16,263 nucleotides of DNA from CAYJHC01 sp964370075 (GCA_964370075.1 CAYJHC010000039.1:1-16263); one strand, 5' to 3'. Positions 1-8,952 are shown, counted from the first letter of the stretch. The notes: a model not told the origin generated them from the letters alone. Made by a program: numbers and translations.

Positions 1-9
1 TATCAAATA

Positions 10-37
10 AAAAAGCGTACATATATGTACGCTTTTT
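10..37. terminator. Bidirectional rho-independent terminator downstream of the penicillin-binding protein gene
   Basis: A perfect 13-bp inverted repeat (AAAAAGCGTACAT, a 2-base centre, then ATGTACGCTTTTT) lies about 40 bases past the stop of the minus-strand gene. Read on the minus strand, the stem is followed by a T-rich tail (TTTTTTATTT), which is a good intrinsic terminator for that gene. Read on the plus strand it ends in TTTTTC, so it could also stop a gene entering from the left of the window. Confidence 0.85.
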
Positions 38-78
38 CTTTAACTTATTTATTTTTGAGAATTATCACATTAGTAGAC

Positions 79-3000
79 TTAAGGTGTTGGGTCAGTCTCA
101 GGGTCAGTCTCAGGATCAGTTTCAGGATCAGTTTCAGGATCAGTCTCAGGATCTACAGGCGGGTAAACTGGTAATTCAAATCCTGGAGGAGCCGGTAGGT
201 AGGATCCATCATTATGGGTCGGGCAATAGTATTGGCCAAATTCATCCTCAGAAGTTATATATTTGCTTTCTGTGTCTGTGCATAATGGAGTAGCTAAATA
301 ACCTGATACTTTACAAATATTAACTTTTGTTGCTGAGGCCACGCCGTTTTGTGTCCCCGATATAAAGTACTCCCCTTTGGAACTAACTACATTGTCAGGC
401 ATAGATGGATAGTCGCCCCCCATGCCAGCTACAATTTGGCTCATTATATCGCCCCAGAAGCCAGCGGCAAAACTACCGCCAGAACTTAATGAAATATTAA
501 TATCAGAGCCTACCCAAATGGCTGCGGAATACTGAGGGGTTACACCACAGAACCACATGTCATATCTATCACTAGTTGTACCTGTTTTTCCTGCTGTTTC
601 TACGCCTGAAATAAGAGCTCCAGGGGCAGATGTGGTTACAACGTCTCTCATTATATCTCTTATTATGAAAGCTACACCAGGGTCAATAACTTGAGTTTTT
701 GTTTGTTCGGGAGTATCTAATATAATATTACCCTCGCTGTCAAGAACTTGGGTATACGAAATTGGTTCAACTAACACCCCGTCGTTTGCAAATACTCCAT
801 AAGCAGAGGCCATTTCTAAAGGTGAAGTTCCATATGTCATACCTCCTAAAGCCAAAGCTGCAGAGTTAAGATCACCATAGGCAGCATCTTCTACAACCGT
901 CGTAATTCCAAAATTTTTGAGCTGTTGAACTGCATTATCTACACCGACATGGTTAAATACTCTAACTGCAACTGTATTGGCAGAAATAGTGAATCCGTTA
1001 CGTAATGTCATAGTACCACTGTAGCTACGGTTAAAGTTAACAGGCCAAGTTCCACCATTAAGCGGAGCGTCATTAATCAATGAAGCTGCTGTAAAATAGT
1101 CACCAAATAGCTCTGAATGATCATCACTATCAAAGTCTGTAAAGGTCATTGGGCTTCCGGCTTCGGCAGCATCAGCTCCTAGTTGTAATGCTGTTGAATA
1201 TACTGATAAAGGCTTAATACTTGATCCTGGCTGTCTGGTGTTGGTAGCTCTATTATATAATAAGCTACCGGTAATACCTCTTCCACCAACCATTCCTTTT
1301 ATTTGTCCTGTTTTATAGTCAGTTATAACCATTGCTGATTGAGGTTGAATTACCTCTTGCTGCATTAAATAATTTCCTTTGCTTACTACATAACTACTAC
1401 CTGAAGGAACAAAGAAATCTGGATAATCCGTAAAGAATGAAGCAGAAACTACAATATTTCCATTGGCATCCATAGTTTTATAGTCTTGAGGGATTAGCAA
1501 ATATCCTGTTTCAATAGTGTGAAGGTCTCCATCTCGGTGCACGTATAAAGGTTTGAATTCAACACTATAGTCTACAGCGCCATTCACAGTAGTTTCATAG
1601 AACCTAAGTCGTTTCCCTGCAAGCAAAGTTAAATTCCCCTCTTCATCTAAGGTGTATTCACTACTGTTTAAAGTGAATTTATCACCTTGAATGTAAGTCG
1701 ATAGTGGGAACAGTATAGCATTTCCTTCTGCATCAACAATATTGTCACTTGAGTCATATTGGATGCCGGTTAAATAAGGATAGTTGCTGTCATTTTCAAA
1801 TTCTTCTAAGATTGTTGACTGGGCCTTTTGGTTTAGTGTGGTGTAAATTTGAACACCACCACCATAAACTAGTTGGTAAGCTTGATCGCTAGTGTACCCT
1901 GCAGCTTCTAAGTCATCTAATACTTCAGCTACAGCGTAATCACCTAGATAGGTGGCTACCCCTGGATTAGTTGAAGTGACAGGGTTTATGCTATCTTGTA
2001 AATCGGCTGCTAAGTTGGCAGCTAAAGTTTCTTCATCTATATAGCCTTGGGCCGCCATGTTCTGTAATACTAAGTTTCGTCTATCAAGAGTAGCATCTCC
2101 ATTATATAGAAATACTGATGTACCTGACTCGTCTAAGATATCATTTGGATCTATTGATGAATCAATATGACTTAAGTCAACTTGTTGAACTAAGGCATTA
2201 GAAGTAGGGGAGGTAGGTATTGCAGCAAGAGAGGCAGACTCTAATACTGACAATTCAGTTGCTGGTTTTGAAAAATATGCTTGGGAAGCAGCCTCAATAC
2301 CGTATGAATTATACCCTAAGAATACTGTGTTAAGATAAGCTTCAATAATTTCTTCTTTGGTTAAGGTCGCCTCTAAAACTGCAGCATAATAGGCTTCTGA
2401 AACTTTACGGCTATATGATCTTACCGTCATGGTTTCGGTAAGATATACGTTTCTTGCTAGCTGCTGAGTTAAAGTACTTGTTCCAGAAATATCTCCGCCG
2501 CCAAAAATACTCTCTACTATAGCTCCAATAATCCTGGTGAAGTTGAACCCGCTATGCTCCCAAAATGTTTTGTCTTCTATTGCTACAATTGCATTTATCA
2601 TATTTTCAGGGATTTCTTCGTAGTCTATAATTACTCGGTTACCTTCGCTAAACGAGATGTTTCCTATTTCATTTCCTGCATCATCATAAAGAGTAGATGT
2701 TTTATCTAGGGTATCGTATAAATTAGTTGGATCTATTTTTGGCGTAACAGCAAATACATTTGCTGCAAAAAATGCTCCGAAACAAAAACAAAGAATCATC
2801 ATATAAAGGAAAAATTTAAACACTTTCTTTTTTCGAGAGTTTGGAGGTAAAATTGAATCTTCTCTATTTAAATTATTATTTAATCTATCGTAAAGTGAAG
2901 TAGTGTCCCCATCAAAAGAAGCAATTGCTGCGTTATTGGCTCCAGATATATTGGCATCTATGAAAGCGTCCATATCTGAGTTTTTATAAGTTACATACTT

Positions 3001-3726
3001 AGGAGGTATGGTGTTTTTATTTGCAGCAATAGCTTCTGCTACTGCTTTTTTGTCGATACTTTGAGTAGTCGTAGGACTTTTTTCTTCTTCATTAATATAG
3101 GCTGTAGGATTAAAGGGCTCAATTACAATTTCTCCTTTTTCAGATGTTGTTTTATCCGCCTCTGCTTTTACAGTTTCTTCAGCAACGCTAGAGTTTATAG
3201 ACGTTACTTTTGGTGTAGCAGCACTAGAAATAATAGAACTTTTTTCTTGTTCAGAAATTTTAGAATCAGAAAGAACTGCCTCTGGAGAAGAAGTAAATGG
3301 TGTGATTTTTATTTCTTCCGGATTTATTGCCGGCTCCTTTAAGTTTGAATCTTGTTTATCTAAGTTAGGGTTAAGTGACTTTAAAAAATCGTCATTGTCT
3401 AAGCTGGAGTTTGAGTTAATTGGTTTTTCTTTAAAACTAGGTAAGTTAGGGTTACTATCTTTGATGGTAGGCTCTAGGCTATTAAAGAGTTCGTCTAAAG
3501 TGTCGTCTTTAAATATATCATTGCCAGTGGATACTTTTTCATAATCAGTATTTGATGTTTTGGATGAGTTTAAAGAATTACTATCAAATAGTGAATTTAA
3601 GAAGTCATCATTGGCTAAAGTGGACGAATTATCATTTGATTTCGTAGTGGTAGTTGTATTTTCGTATGAATTATACAAATCATTATTTTTGTTTATATTG
3701 CTCAAAATTGTTACCTCGTATTTCAT
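79..3726 (-). CDS. Bifunctional class A penicillin-binding protein (peptidoglycan glycosyltransferase/transpeptidase)
   Basis: This is a membrane-anchored enzyme that polymerises lipid II into glycan strands and cross-links the stem peptides outside the membrane. Residue numbers are counted from the ATG at 3726. Residues 1-300 are a polar, Ser/Asn/Asp-rich, low-complexity cytoplasmic tail. One membrane segment follows at about 302-327 after a basic patch (RKKK). The GT51 domain is at about 355-515: EDKTFWEHSG with catalytic Glu384, GTSTLTQQLARN at 415-426, and KEEIIEAYLN. The transpeptidase domain has SSIK with nucleophile Ser835, SAN at 915-917, and KTGT at 1047-1050. A Cys-containing tail resembles clostridial PBP1A tails, and it ends in five ETDP repeats. 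At 1215 residues it is longer than most PBP1A proteins, because of the tail and a roughly 120-150 residue insert before the transpeptidase core. Start choice: the ATG lacks a Shine-Dalgarno, whereas TTG at 3705 (residue 8) has GAGGT 7 bases upstream and is probably the real start. Confidence 0.95.
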   Translation of the reverse strand: MKYEVTILSNINKNNDLYNSYENTTTTTKSNDNSSTLANDDFLNSLFDSNSLNSSKTSNTDYEKVSTGNDIFKDDTLDELFNSLEPTIKDSNPNLPSFKEKPINSNSSLDNDDFLKSLNPNLDKQDSNLKEPAINPEEIKITPFTSSPEAVLSDSKISEQEKSSIISSAATPKVTSINSSVAEETVKAEADKTTSEKGEIVIEPFNPTAYINEEEKSPTTTQSIDKKAVAEAIAANKNTIPPKYVTYKNSDMDAFIDANISGANNAAIASFDGDTTSLYDRLNNNLNREDSILPPNSRKKKVFKFFLYMMILCFCFGAFFAANVFAVTPKIDPTNLYDTLDKTSTLYDDAGNEIGNISFSEGNRVIIDYEEIPENMINAIVAIEDKTFWEHSGFNFTRIIGAIVESIFGGGDISGTSTLTQQLARNVYLTETMTVRSYSRKVSEAYYAAVLEATLTKEEIIEAYLNTVFLGYNSYGIEAASQAYFSKPATELSVLESASLAAIPTSPTSNALVQQVDLSHIDSSIDPNDILDESGTSVFLYNGDATLDRRNLVLQNMAAQGYIDEETLAANLAADLQDSINPVTSTNPGVATYLGDYAVAEVLDDLEAAGYTSDQAYQLVYGGGVQIYTTLNQKAQSTILEEFENDSNYPYLTGIQYDSSDNIVDAEGNAILFPLSTYIQGDKFTLNSSEYTLDEEGNLTLLAGKRLRFYETTVNGAVDYSVEFKPLYVHRDGDLHTIETGYLLIPQDYKTMDANGNIVVSASFFTDYPDFFVPSGSSYVVSKGNYLMQQEVIQPQSAMVITDYKTGQIKGMVGGRGITGSLLYNRATNTRQPGSSIKPLSVYSTALQLGADAAEAGSPMTFTDFDSDDHSELFGDYFTAASLINDAPLNGGTWPVNFNRSYSGTMTLRNGFTISANTVAVRVFNHVGVDNAVQQLKNFGITTVVEDAAYGDLNSAALALGGMTYGTSPLEMASAYGVFANDGVLVEPISYTQVLDSEGNIILDTPEQTKTQVIDPGVAFIIRDIMRDVVTTSAPGALISGVETAGKTGTTSDRYDMWFCGVTPQYSAAIWVGSDINISLSSGGSFAAGFWGDIMSQIVAGMGGDYPSMPDNVVSSKGEYFISGTQNGVASATKVNICKVSGYLATPLCTDTESKYITSEDEFGQYYCPTHNDGSYLPAPPGFELPVYPPVDPETDPETDPETDPETDPETDPTP
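91..150. repeat. Five tandem 12-bp units coding an ETDP peptide repeat
   Basis: Five adjacent 12-base units (plus-strand form GTCAGTCTCAGG with small variations at 91-102, 103-114, 115-126, 127-138 and 139-150) sit inside the end of the penicillin-binding protein gene. On the coding strand each unit gives Pro-Glu-Thr-Asp. The units differ only at third codon positions (GTC/ATC and CTC/TTC on the plus strand), so the peptide is unchanged from unit to unit. The whole tract is in frame, so gain or loss of a unit would lengthen or shorten the extracellular tail without a frameshift. Confidence 0.9.
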
Positions 3727-3749
3727 TTTTCTTAAGAATATTACCCCAT

Positions 3750-3778
3750 ATTATACCATATTATAAGGGGAAAGGCAA
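3750..3778 (-). promoter_or_regulatory. Probable sigma-A promoter of the penicillin-binding protein gene
   Basis: On the minus strand, TTGCCT (3773-3778) is followed after exactly 17 bases by a perfect TATAAT (3750-3755). The expected transcription start is near 3743, which gives a leader of only about 17 bases to the ATG at 3726 and about 38 bases to the TTG at 3705. The longer leader contains the GAGGT ribosome binding site, so the promoter position favours the TTG start. A second TATAAT at 3760-3765 has no good -35 partner. Confidence 0.6.
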
Positions 3779-3910
3779 AAAAGTATTCTAGGCCGCAAGG
3801 TGCAATAGTTATTGATTATTGAAAAAGTTGTAGAGAATAGTGAGATATTTTTGTACAAAGAGATTAGAATCATTTTCTAGGAAACACGAGTAATTTATTA
3901 ATATCTGGTG

Positions 3911-3916
3911 TATAAT
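3911..3916 (+). promoter_or_regulatory. Candidate -10 box for uvrB
   Basis: A perfect TATAAT lies about 80 bases before the uvrB start, which would place the transcript start near 3923. No recognisable -35 hexamer stands 16-18 bases upstream, so this is a weak call resting on the -10 box alone. I saw no GAAC-N4-GTTC type LexA operator in the 270 bases between the divergent genes. An imperfect inverted repeat, TAGAA-N5-TTCTA, at about 3865-3879 is of unknown meaning. Confidence 0.3.
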
Positions 3917-3996
3917 AAATATGTATGTCAAAAAGTGATGATGAGTAATCTGAAATGTAAAGATATACCAATTTTCTTGACAGTATGGAGATGAAT

Positions 3997-5979
3997 ATGT
4001 TTAAAATAAAATCTGAATTTTTACCAAGTGGCGATCAGCCAGAGGCAATAGATAAATTAGTAAATAGAATAAATAGCGGAGAAAGCAATATGGTGCTTTT
4101 GGGCGTAACGGGTTCAGGGAAAACATTTACCATGGCGAATATTATTGAGAGAACTAATAGGCCAACCTTGATTATATCGCATAATAAAACGTTGGCAGCC
4201 CAGCTACATGGGGAGTTCAAAGAGTTTTTTCCTGATAATGCAGTTGAATATTTTGTTTCATACTATGACTATTATCAGCCAGAAGCATATGTCCCTTCAA
4301 CAGATACATATATAGAAAAGGACTCAAATATAAATAGTGAAATAGAAAAGCTTCGCCATTCAGCTACAGGAGCTTTGGCAGAGAGAAAAGATGTGATTAT
4401 AGTTGCAAGTGTTTCTTGTATTTATGGATTAGGATCACCAATAGACTATGAGACGCAAATGCTAAGCTTAAGGCCAGGCATGGAAAAGTCTAGAGATGTG
4501 ATTCTCAAGAAACTTGTAGATATTCAATATAATAGAAATGATATTGAGTTTGATAGGGGAACTTTTAGAGTAAGGGGAGATATAGTAGATATATTCCCAG
4601 CTGGTGCAGAAAATCCTGTTCGCATAGAATTGTTTGGAGATGAAATAGAATCTATAAGGGAGTTTAATTCTATTACTGGAGAAATCATAGGGCTAAGGCA
4701 TCACGTTGCCATTTATCCTGCCTCTCATTACGTCACAAGCAAAGAAAAAATGGAGGCGGCTTTAATTAGTATAGAAAAAGAGTTAGAAGATAGGCTGGTT
4801 TGGTTTCAAGACAGGGGTATGCTTTTAGAGGCACAAAGAATAGAACAAAGAACTAGATACGATTTAGAAATGCTTAGAGAAATTGGACAATGTAAGGGGA
4901 TTGAAAATTACTCCAGACATTTAAATGGTTTAGAGCCTGGAACTAGGCCGTATACTTTGATGGATTATTTCCCAGAGGATTACCTTGTGATTATTGATGA
5001 ATCTCATGTGATGATTCCACAGCTTAGAGCTATGTATCATGGAGATAAATCAAGAAAGGAATCTCTAGTTGAATACGGGTTTAGATTACCGTCTGCTTTA
5101 GATAATAGACCGCTAAAGTTTACTGAGTTTGAAGAAATGGTAAGCCAAGTTTTATATGTTTCGGCAACTCCGGCTCCATATGAACTTGAGGAAAGCGGAG
5201 GCGTTAGTGCTGAACAGATTATTAGACCAACAGGGCTTCTAGATCCAGAAATCTCTCTAGTACCAACAGAGAATCAAATTGATCATTTAATTGGAGAAAT
5301 TTATGAAGTAACAAAGAAAGGCTATAGAACTCTTGTTACAACTCTTACAAAAAAAATGGCAGAGAGTTTAACGGGATTTTTGGAAGAGGCGGGTGTTAAA
5401 GCTAAATATCTTCACTCAGATATAGATACATTAGAAAGACTTGAAATATTAAGAGATTTAAGGCTTGGGCATTTTGACGTGTTAGTAGGAATTAATCTTC
5501 TCAGAGAAGGTTTAGATATTCCAGAAGTCGGATTAGTAGCTATTTTAGATGCTGATAAGGAAGGATTCTTACGTACTGAGACATCTCTAATTCAGACAAT
5601 CGGAAGGGCAGCAAGAAATGTAGACAGCAAGGTTATTATGTATGCTGATAGAGTAAGTGGAGCAATGAAGGCTGCAATGGACGAGACAGAGAGAAGAAGG
5701 GGAATCCAAGAAGAATATAATATTAAGCACGACATTACTCCGGAAAGTGTAAAGAAGTCTATTAGAGATGTAATTGAAGCTACCAAGGAAGAGGATGACA
5801 AAACTAAACTTGGCAAATATAGTGACAGGACTCCAGAAGAACTTACAAAAAAAGAATTGATAGACTATGTTAAGCTTCTAGAAAAAGACATGAAATTAGC
5901 TGCAAATGAACTACAATTTGAAAAGGCTTTAGAGCTTAGAGAAAAGCTGTTTGAATATAGAGAAAAACTTAAGGGATAA
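3997..5979 (+). CDS. uvrB: UvrABC system protein B (excinuclease subunit, damage-verifying helicase)
   Basis: UvrB is loaded on damaged DNA by UvrA, opens the strands with its helicase-like fold, and recruits UvrC for incision in nucleotide excision repair. Numbered from the ATG at 3997: Walker A GVTGSGKT at 36-43; the Tyr-rich beta-hairpin (YYDYYQPEAYVPSTDTY, from about residue 89) that clamps one DNA strand; DESH at 334-337; YVSATP near 387-392; QTIGRAARN at 533-541; and the C-terminal UVR coiled coil at about 618-656 that contacts UvrC. The length, 660 residues, is normal for the family. Start: in-frame ATGs lie at 3985, 3991 and 3997. Only the last has a well-spaced Shine-Dalgarno (GGAG at 3987-3990, 6-base spacer), and it gives the family-typical N-terminus MFKIKSEFLPSGDQPEAI. 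The next gene is uvrA, 118 bases downstream, the usual order in Clostridia. Confidence 0.98.
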   Translation: MFKIKSEFLPSGDQPEAIDKLVNRINSGESNMVLLGVTGSGKTFTMANIIERTNRPTLIISHNKTLAAQLHGEFKEFFPDNAVEYFVSYYDYYQPEAYVPSTDTYIEKDSNINSEIEKLRHSATGALAERKDVIIVASVSCIYGLGSPIDYETQMLSLRPGMEKSRDVILKKLVDIQYNRNDIEFDRGTFRVRGDIVDIFPAGAENPVRIELFGDEIESIREFNSITGEIIGLRHHVAIYPASHYVTSKEKMEAALISIEKELEDRLVWFQDRGMLLEAQRIEQRTRYDLEMLREIGQCKGIENYSRHLNGLEPGTRPYTLMDYFPEDYLVIIDESHVMIPQLRAMYHGDKSRKESLVEYGFRLPSALDNRPLKFTEFEEMVSQVLYVSATPAPYELEESGGVSAEQIIRPTGLLDPEISLVPTENQIDHLIGEIYEVTKKGYRTLVTTLTKKMAESLTGFLEEAGVKAKYLHSDIDTLERLEILRDLRLGHFDVLVGINLLREGLDIPEVGLVAILDADKEGFLRTETSLIQTIGRAARNVDSKVIMYADRVSGAMKAAMDETERRRGIQEEYNIKHDITPESVKKSIRDVIEATKEEDDKTKLGKYSDRTPEELTKKELIDYVKLLEKDMKLAANELQFEKALELREKLFEYREKLKG

Positions 5980-6097
5980 TTTACTCTTTCATTCTTTGGA
6001 GAATACTTCATTAAGAGGAGACTTTGAGTAATGTAAAATACTAATATAAATAGTGAAAACTAAATTAAAATAAAAGACAAAAGGAGCAAGATGAGCG

Positions 6098-8944
6098 ATG
6101 GCAAAAGACTTAATAATTACAGGAGCTAAAGAACATAATTTGAAAAATGTAGATTTATTAATACCTAGAGATAAGATGGTGGTGTTTACTGGGCTTTCAG
6201 GTTCAGGAAAATCTTCTCTTGCTTTTGATACAATCTATGCAGAGGGGCAAAGAAGATACGTAGAAAGCCTTTCTGCTTACGCTAGGCAGTTTTTGGGACA
6301 GATGGAAAAGCCAAACGTAGAGTCGGTTGAAGGCCTTTCTCCCGCAATTTCAATAGACCAAAAAACTTCAAGCAGAAATCCTAGATCAACAGTAGGTACA
6401 GTTACAGAAATACATGATTATTTAAGGCTACTTTTTGCCAGGGTAGGAGTTCCTCACTGTCATATTTGCGGAAGGATTATTCAAAGTCAAACAGTAGATC
6501 AGATTGTAGAAGAAATATTAAAAAAAGAGGGAGGCTCAAAGGTAGTAATATTAGGACCAATTGTAAGACAACGAAAGGGAGAACATGAAAAAATTATAGA
6601 TAAAATCAAAAGGGAAGGCTTTACGAGAGCTAGAATAGATGGCGAAATCTATGATATTACTGAAGAGGAAGTGAAGCTAGAGAAAAATTTTAAACATTCA
6701 ATCGAAGTTGTGGTAGATAGATTGGTAATTAAGGAAGGTATAGAAAGTAGACTAGCGGAGGCCGTGGAATTAGCTCTTAGCCATGGTGATGGGCTAATGA
6801 TAGTTCAGGTAATTGATGGAGGTGAAGAACTTTACTCTACTAAACTTTCTTGTCCAATTCATGGATCAAGTATAGAAGAACTTGAGCCGAGAATGTTTTC
6901 ATTCAATACTCCTTATGGGGCTTGCCCAGATTGCTCTGGTCTTGGCTTTATGTCACATATGGATGAAAGTTTAATAATTCCAAATAAAACAATATCAATA
7001 AATGAGGGAGCTTTATCTAATATCCTTAATAGTGTTGAACTAGGCGGGTTTTATAGTCAAATGATCAATGCTCTAGCTGAAGAACATAAAGTAGATTTAT
7101 CTCTTCCTTTTGAAGACCTTCCAAAGAAATTTGTAAAAGAACTTCTTTATGGAACTGATGGTAGAAAGTTATATTATACATATACAAGCAAAAGCTCTGG
7201 CCGAAAATCAGAAATGAACTATGCTGTTGAAGGGTTAATAAACAATATGAAGAGGAGATATATTGAAACAACCTCTGATTATATGAAGGATAAGATGGAA
7301 CAGTTTATGTCGCAGAAAACATGTACGTCGTGCATGGGAAAAAGACTAAAGCCTGAAGTTTTAGCTGTAAAAGTATATGACAAAAATATTGCAGATATTT
7401 CAGATATGCATATTTTGGAAGCTTTTTCTTATGTTGAAGACTTGGAAGGAAAAATGACAGAAAAAGAAAAGATAATAGGTGAGCAAATATTAAAGGAAAT
7501 TAAGGGTAGGTTAGGTTTCTTAGTGAATGTTGGACTTGATTACTTAAACCTTTCTAGAGGGGCAAGCACTCTTAGTGGAGGTGAATCGCAGCGGATAAGA
7601 CTGGCTACTCAAATCGGATCAGGATTGGTAGGAGTTCTTTATATTTTAGACGAGCCTAGTATAGGTCTTCACCAGAAAGATAATGAGAAATTATTGGCAA
7701 CCCTTAGAAGGTTGACAGATTTGGGAAACACTTTGATAGTAGTAGAACATGATGAAGATACAATAAACTCTGCAGATCATATTGTAGACATTGGTCCACT
7801 TGCAGGAATTCACGGAGGTGAAATTGTAGTATCTGGCACTCTAGAAGATGTATTGAAGTCAAAAGATTCCATTACAGGTAAATATTTAAGAGGAGAGAAA
7901 ACTATTGAAGTTCCAAAAGAAAGAAGAAAAGGAAATGGGAATTTCATTAAAGTAGTTGGCGCTGAAGAGAATAATTTAAAAAATATTGATGTGAGTTTCC
8001 CGTTAGGAATGCTTGTTTGTGTAACAGGAGTTTCTGGCTCTGGGAAAAGTAGCTTGGTGAATGAGATTCTATATAAAGGGGTTTCTAGTATAGTAAGCAG
8101 AACCAAGGAAAAGCCAGGTCGATTTAAGAAAATGATAGGCCTAGAAAACATAGATAAGGTTATAGACATTGATCAATCGCCTATAGGGAGAACGCCTAGG
8201 TCAAATCCGGCAACTTATACAGGGGTTTTTGGGCATATTAGAGAACTTTTTGCCCAACTTCCAGAAGCAAAGATTAAAGGTTATAATAAAGGCAGATTTA
8301 GTTTTAACGTAAAAGGAGGAAGATGTGAAGCTTGCAGTGGAGATGGTATAATTAAAATTGAGATGCATTTCCTTCCAGATGTATATGTTCCTTGTGAAGT
8401 CTGTAAAGGAAAGAGATATAATAAGGAAACCTTAGATGTTAGATATAAGGGGAAAAATATATTTGAGGTTTTAGATATGAATGTGTCTGAAGCTCTCGAC
8501 TTTTTTGAAAATATTCCTTCTATAAAAAGGCAATTAGAAACACTGGAGGAAGTAGGCCTTGGATATATTAAGTTGGGGCAACCTTCGACGCAGCTTTCAG
8601 GTGGGGAAGCACAGAGAATAAAGATTGCTTCAGAGCTTTCTAAGAGAAGTACAGGTAAGACTTTGTATATCTTAGATGAGCCAACAACAGGCCTCCACTT
8701 TGCAGATGTGGATAAACTGTCAAAAGTCATTGATAAATTAGTAGATAATGGCAATAGTGTTATTGTAATTGAGCATAATTTAGATATAATAAAAAGAGCA
8801 GACCATATTATTGACCTTGGTCCTGATGGAGGAATTAGGGGTGGTACTATACTAGTAGAAGGAAGCCCAGAAGAAGTTGCAGCTTGTAAGGTGTCTTATA
8901 CAGGAAAATTTCTTGATAGAATGTTTAAAAGTAAAAAGAAATAG
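6098..8944 (+). CDS. uvrA: UvrABC system protein A (excinuclease ATPase, damage sensor)
   Basis: UvrA is a dimeric ABC-type ATPase that scans DNA and delivers UvrB to lesions. The first ABC module has Walker A GLSGSGKSS (32-40) and signature LSGGES (492-497). The second has Walker A GVSGSGKSS (644-652), signature LSGGEA (833-838) and ILDEPTTGLH. There are three Cys clusters: CHIC at 121-124; CPIH (252-255) with CPDC (276-279), in which one usual Cys is His; and the C-terminal zinc module CEAC (743-746) with CEVC (766-769), which flanks the conserved KIEMHFLPDVYVPC stretch. At 948 residues it is full length. The start at 6098 gives the family N-terminus (DLIITGAKEHNLKNVDL). Its Shine-Dalgarno, AAAGGAG ending at 6086, lies 11 bases away, rather far, with an out-of-frame ATG at 6091 between. 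The stop is followed at once by the transporter gene. Confidence 0.98.
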   Translation: MAKDLIITGAKEHNLKNVDLLIPRDKMVVFTGLSGSGKSSLAFDTIYAEGQRRYVESLSAYARQFLGQMEKPNVESVEGLSPAISIDQKTSSRNPRSTVGTVTEIHDYLRLLFARVGVPHCHICGRIIQSQTVDQIVEEILKKEGGSKVVILGPIVRQRKGEHEKIIDKIKREGFTRARIDGEIYDITEEEVKLEKNFKHSIEVVVDRLVIKEGIESRLAEAVELALSHGDGLMIVQVIDGGEELYSTKLSCPIHGSSIEELEPRMFSFNTPYGACPDCSGLGFMSHMDESLIIPNKTISINEGALSNILNSVELGGFYSQMINALAEEHKVDLSLPFEDLPKKFVKELLYGTDGRKLYYTYTSKSSGRKSEMNYAVEGLINNMKRRYIETTSDYMKDKMEQFMSQKTCTSCMGKRLKPEVLAVKVYDKNIADISDMHILEAFSYVEDLEGKMTEKEKIIGEQILKEIKGRLGFLVNVGLDYLNLSRGASTLSGGESQRIRLATQIGSGLVGVLYILDEPSIGLHQKDNEKLLATLRRLTDLGNTLIVVEHDEDTINSADHIVDIGPLAGIHGGEIVVSGTLEDVLKSKDSITGKYLRGEKTIEVPKERRKGNGNFIKVVGAEENNLKNIDVSFPLGMLVCVTGVSGSGKSSLVNEILYKGVSSIVSRTKEKPGRFKKMIGLENIDKVIDIDQSPIGRTPRSNPATYTGVFGHIRELFAQLPEAKIKGYNKGRFSFNVKGGRCEACSGDGIIKIEMHFLPDVYVPCEVCKGKRYNKETLDVRYKGKNIFEVLDMNVSEALDFFENIPSIKRQLETLEEVGLGYIKLGQPSTQLSGGEAQRIKIASELSKRSTGKTLYILDEPTTGLHFADVDKLSKVIDKLVDNGNSVIVIEHNLDIIKRADHIIDLGPDGGIRGGTILVEGSPEEVAACKVSYTGKFLDRMFKSKKK

Positions 8945-8952
8945 AGGAAATA

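Noticed and set aside
84..293. Plus-strand frame coding a Gln/Ser-rich repeat peptide
   Set aside because: It is the antisense reading of the ETDP repeat of the penicillin-binding protein. The repeat alone keeps the frame open.
3977..3982. TTGACA hexamer just before uvrB as a -35 box
   Set aside because: A -10 at proper spacing would lie inside the uvrB coding region after the start codon, and no good TATAAT is there.
3727..3996. LexA (SOS) operator ahead of uvrB-uvrA
   Set aside because: I looked for a GAAC-N4-GTTC type palindrome in the divergent spacer and found none. The TAGAA-N5-TTCTA repeat does not fit that consensus.
8281..8754. 157-residue open frame on the minus strand inside uvrA
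   Set aside because: It is antisense to a highly conserved stretch of uvrA, matches no family I recognise, and has no promoter or ribosome binding site of note. The same holds for the minus-strand frame at 7810-8169.
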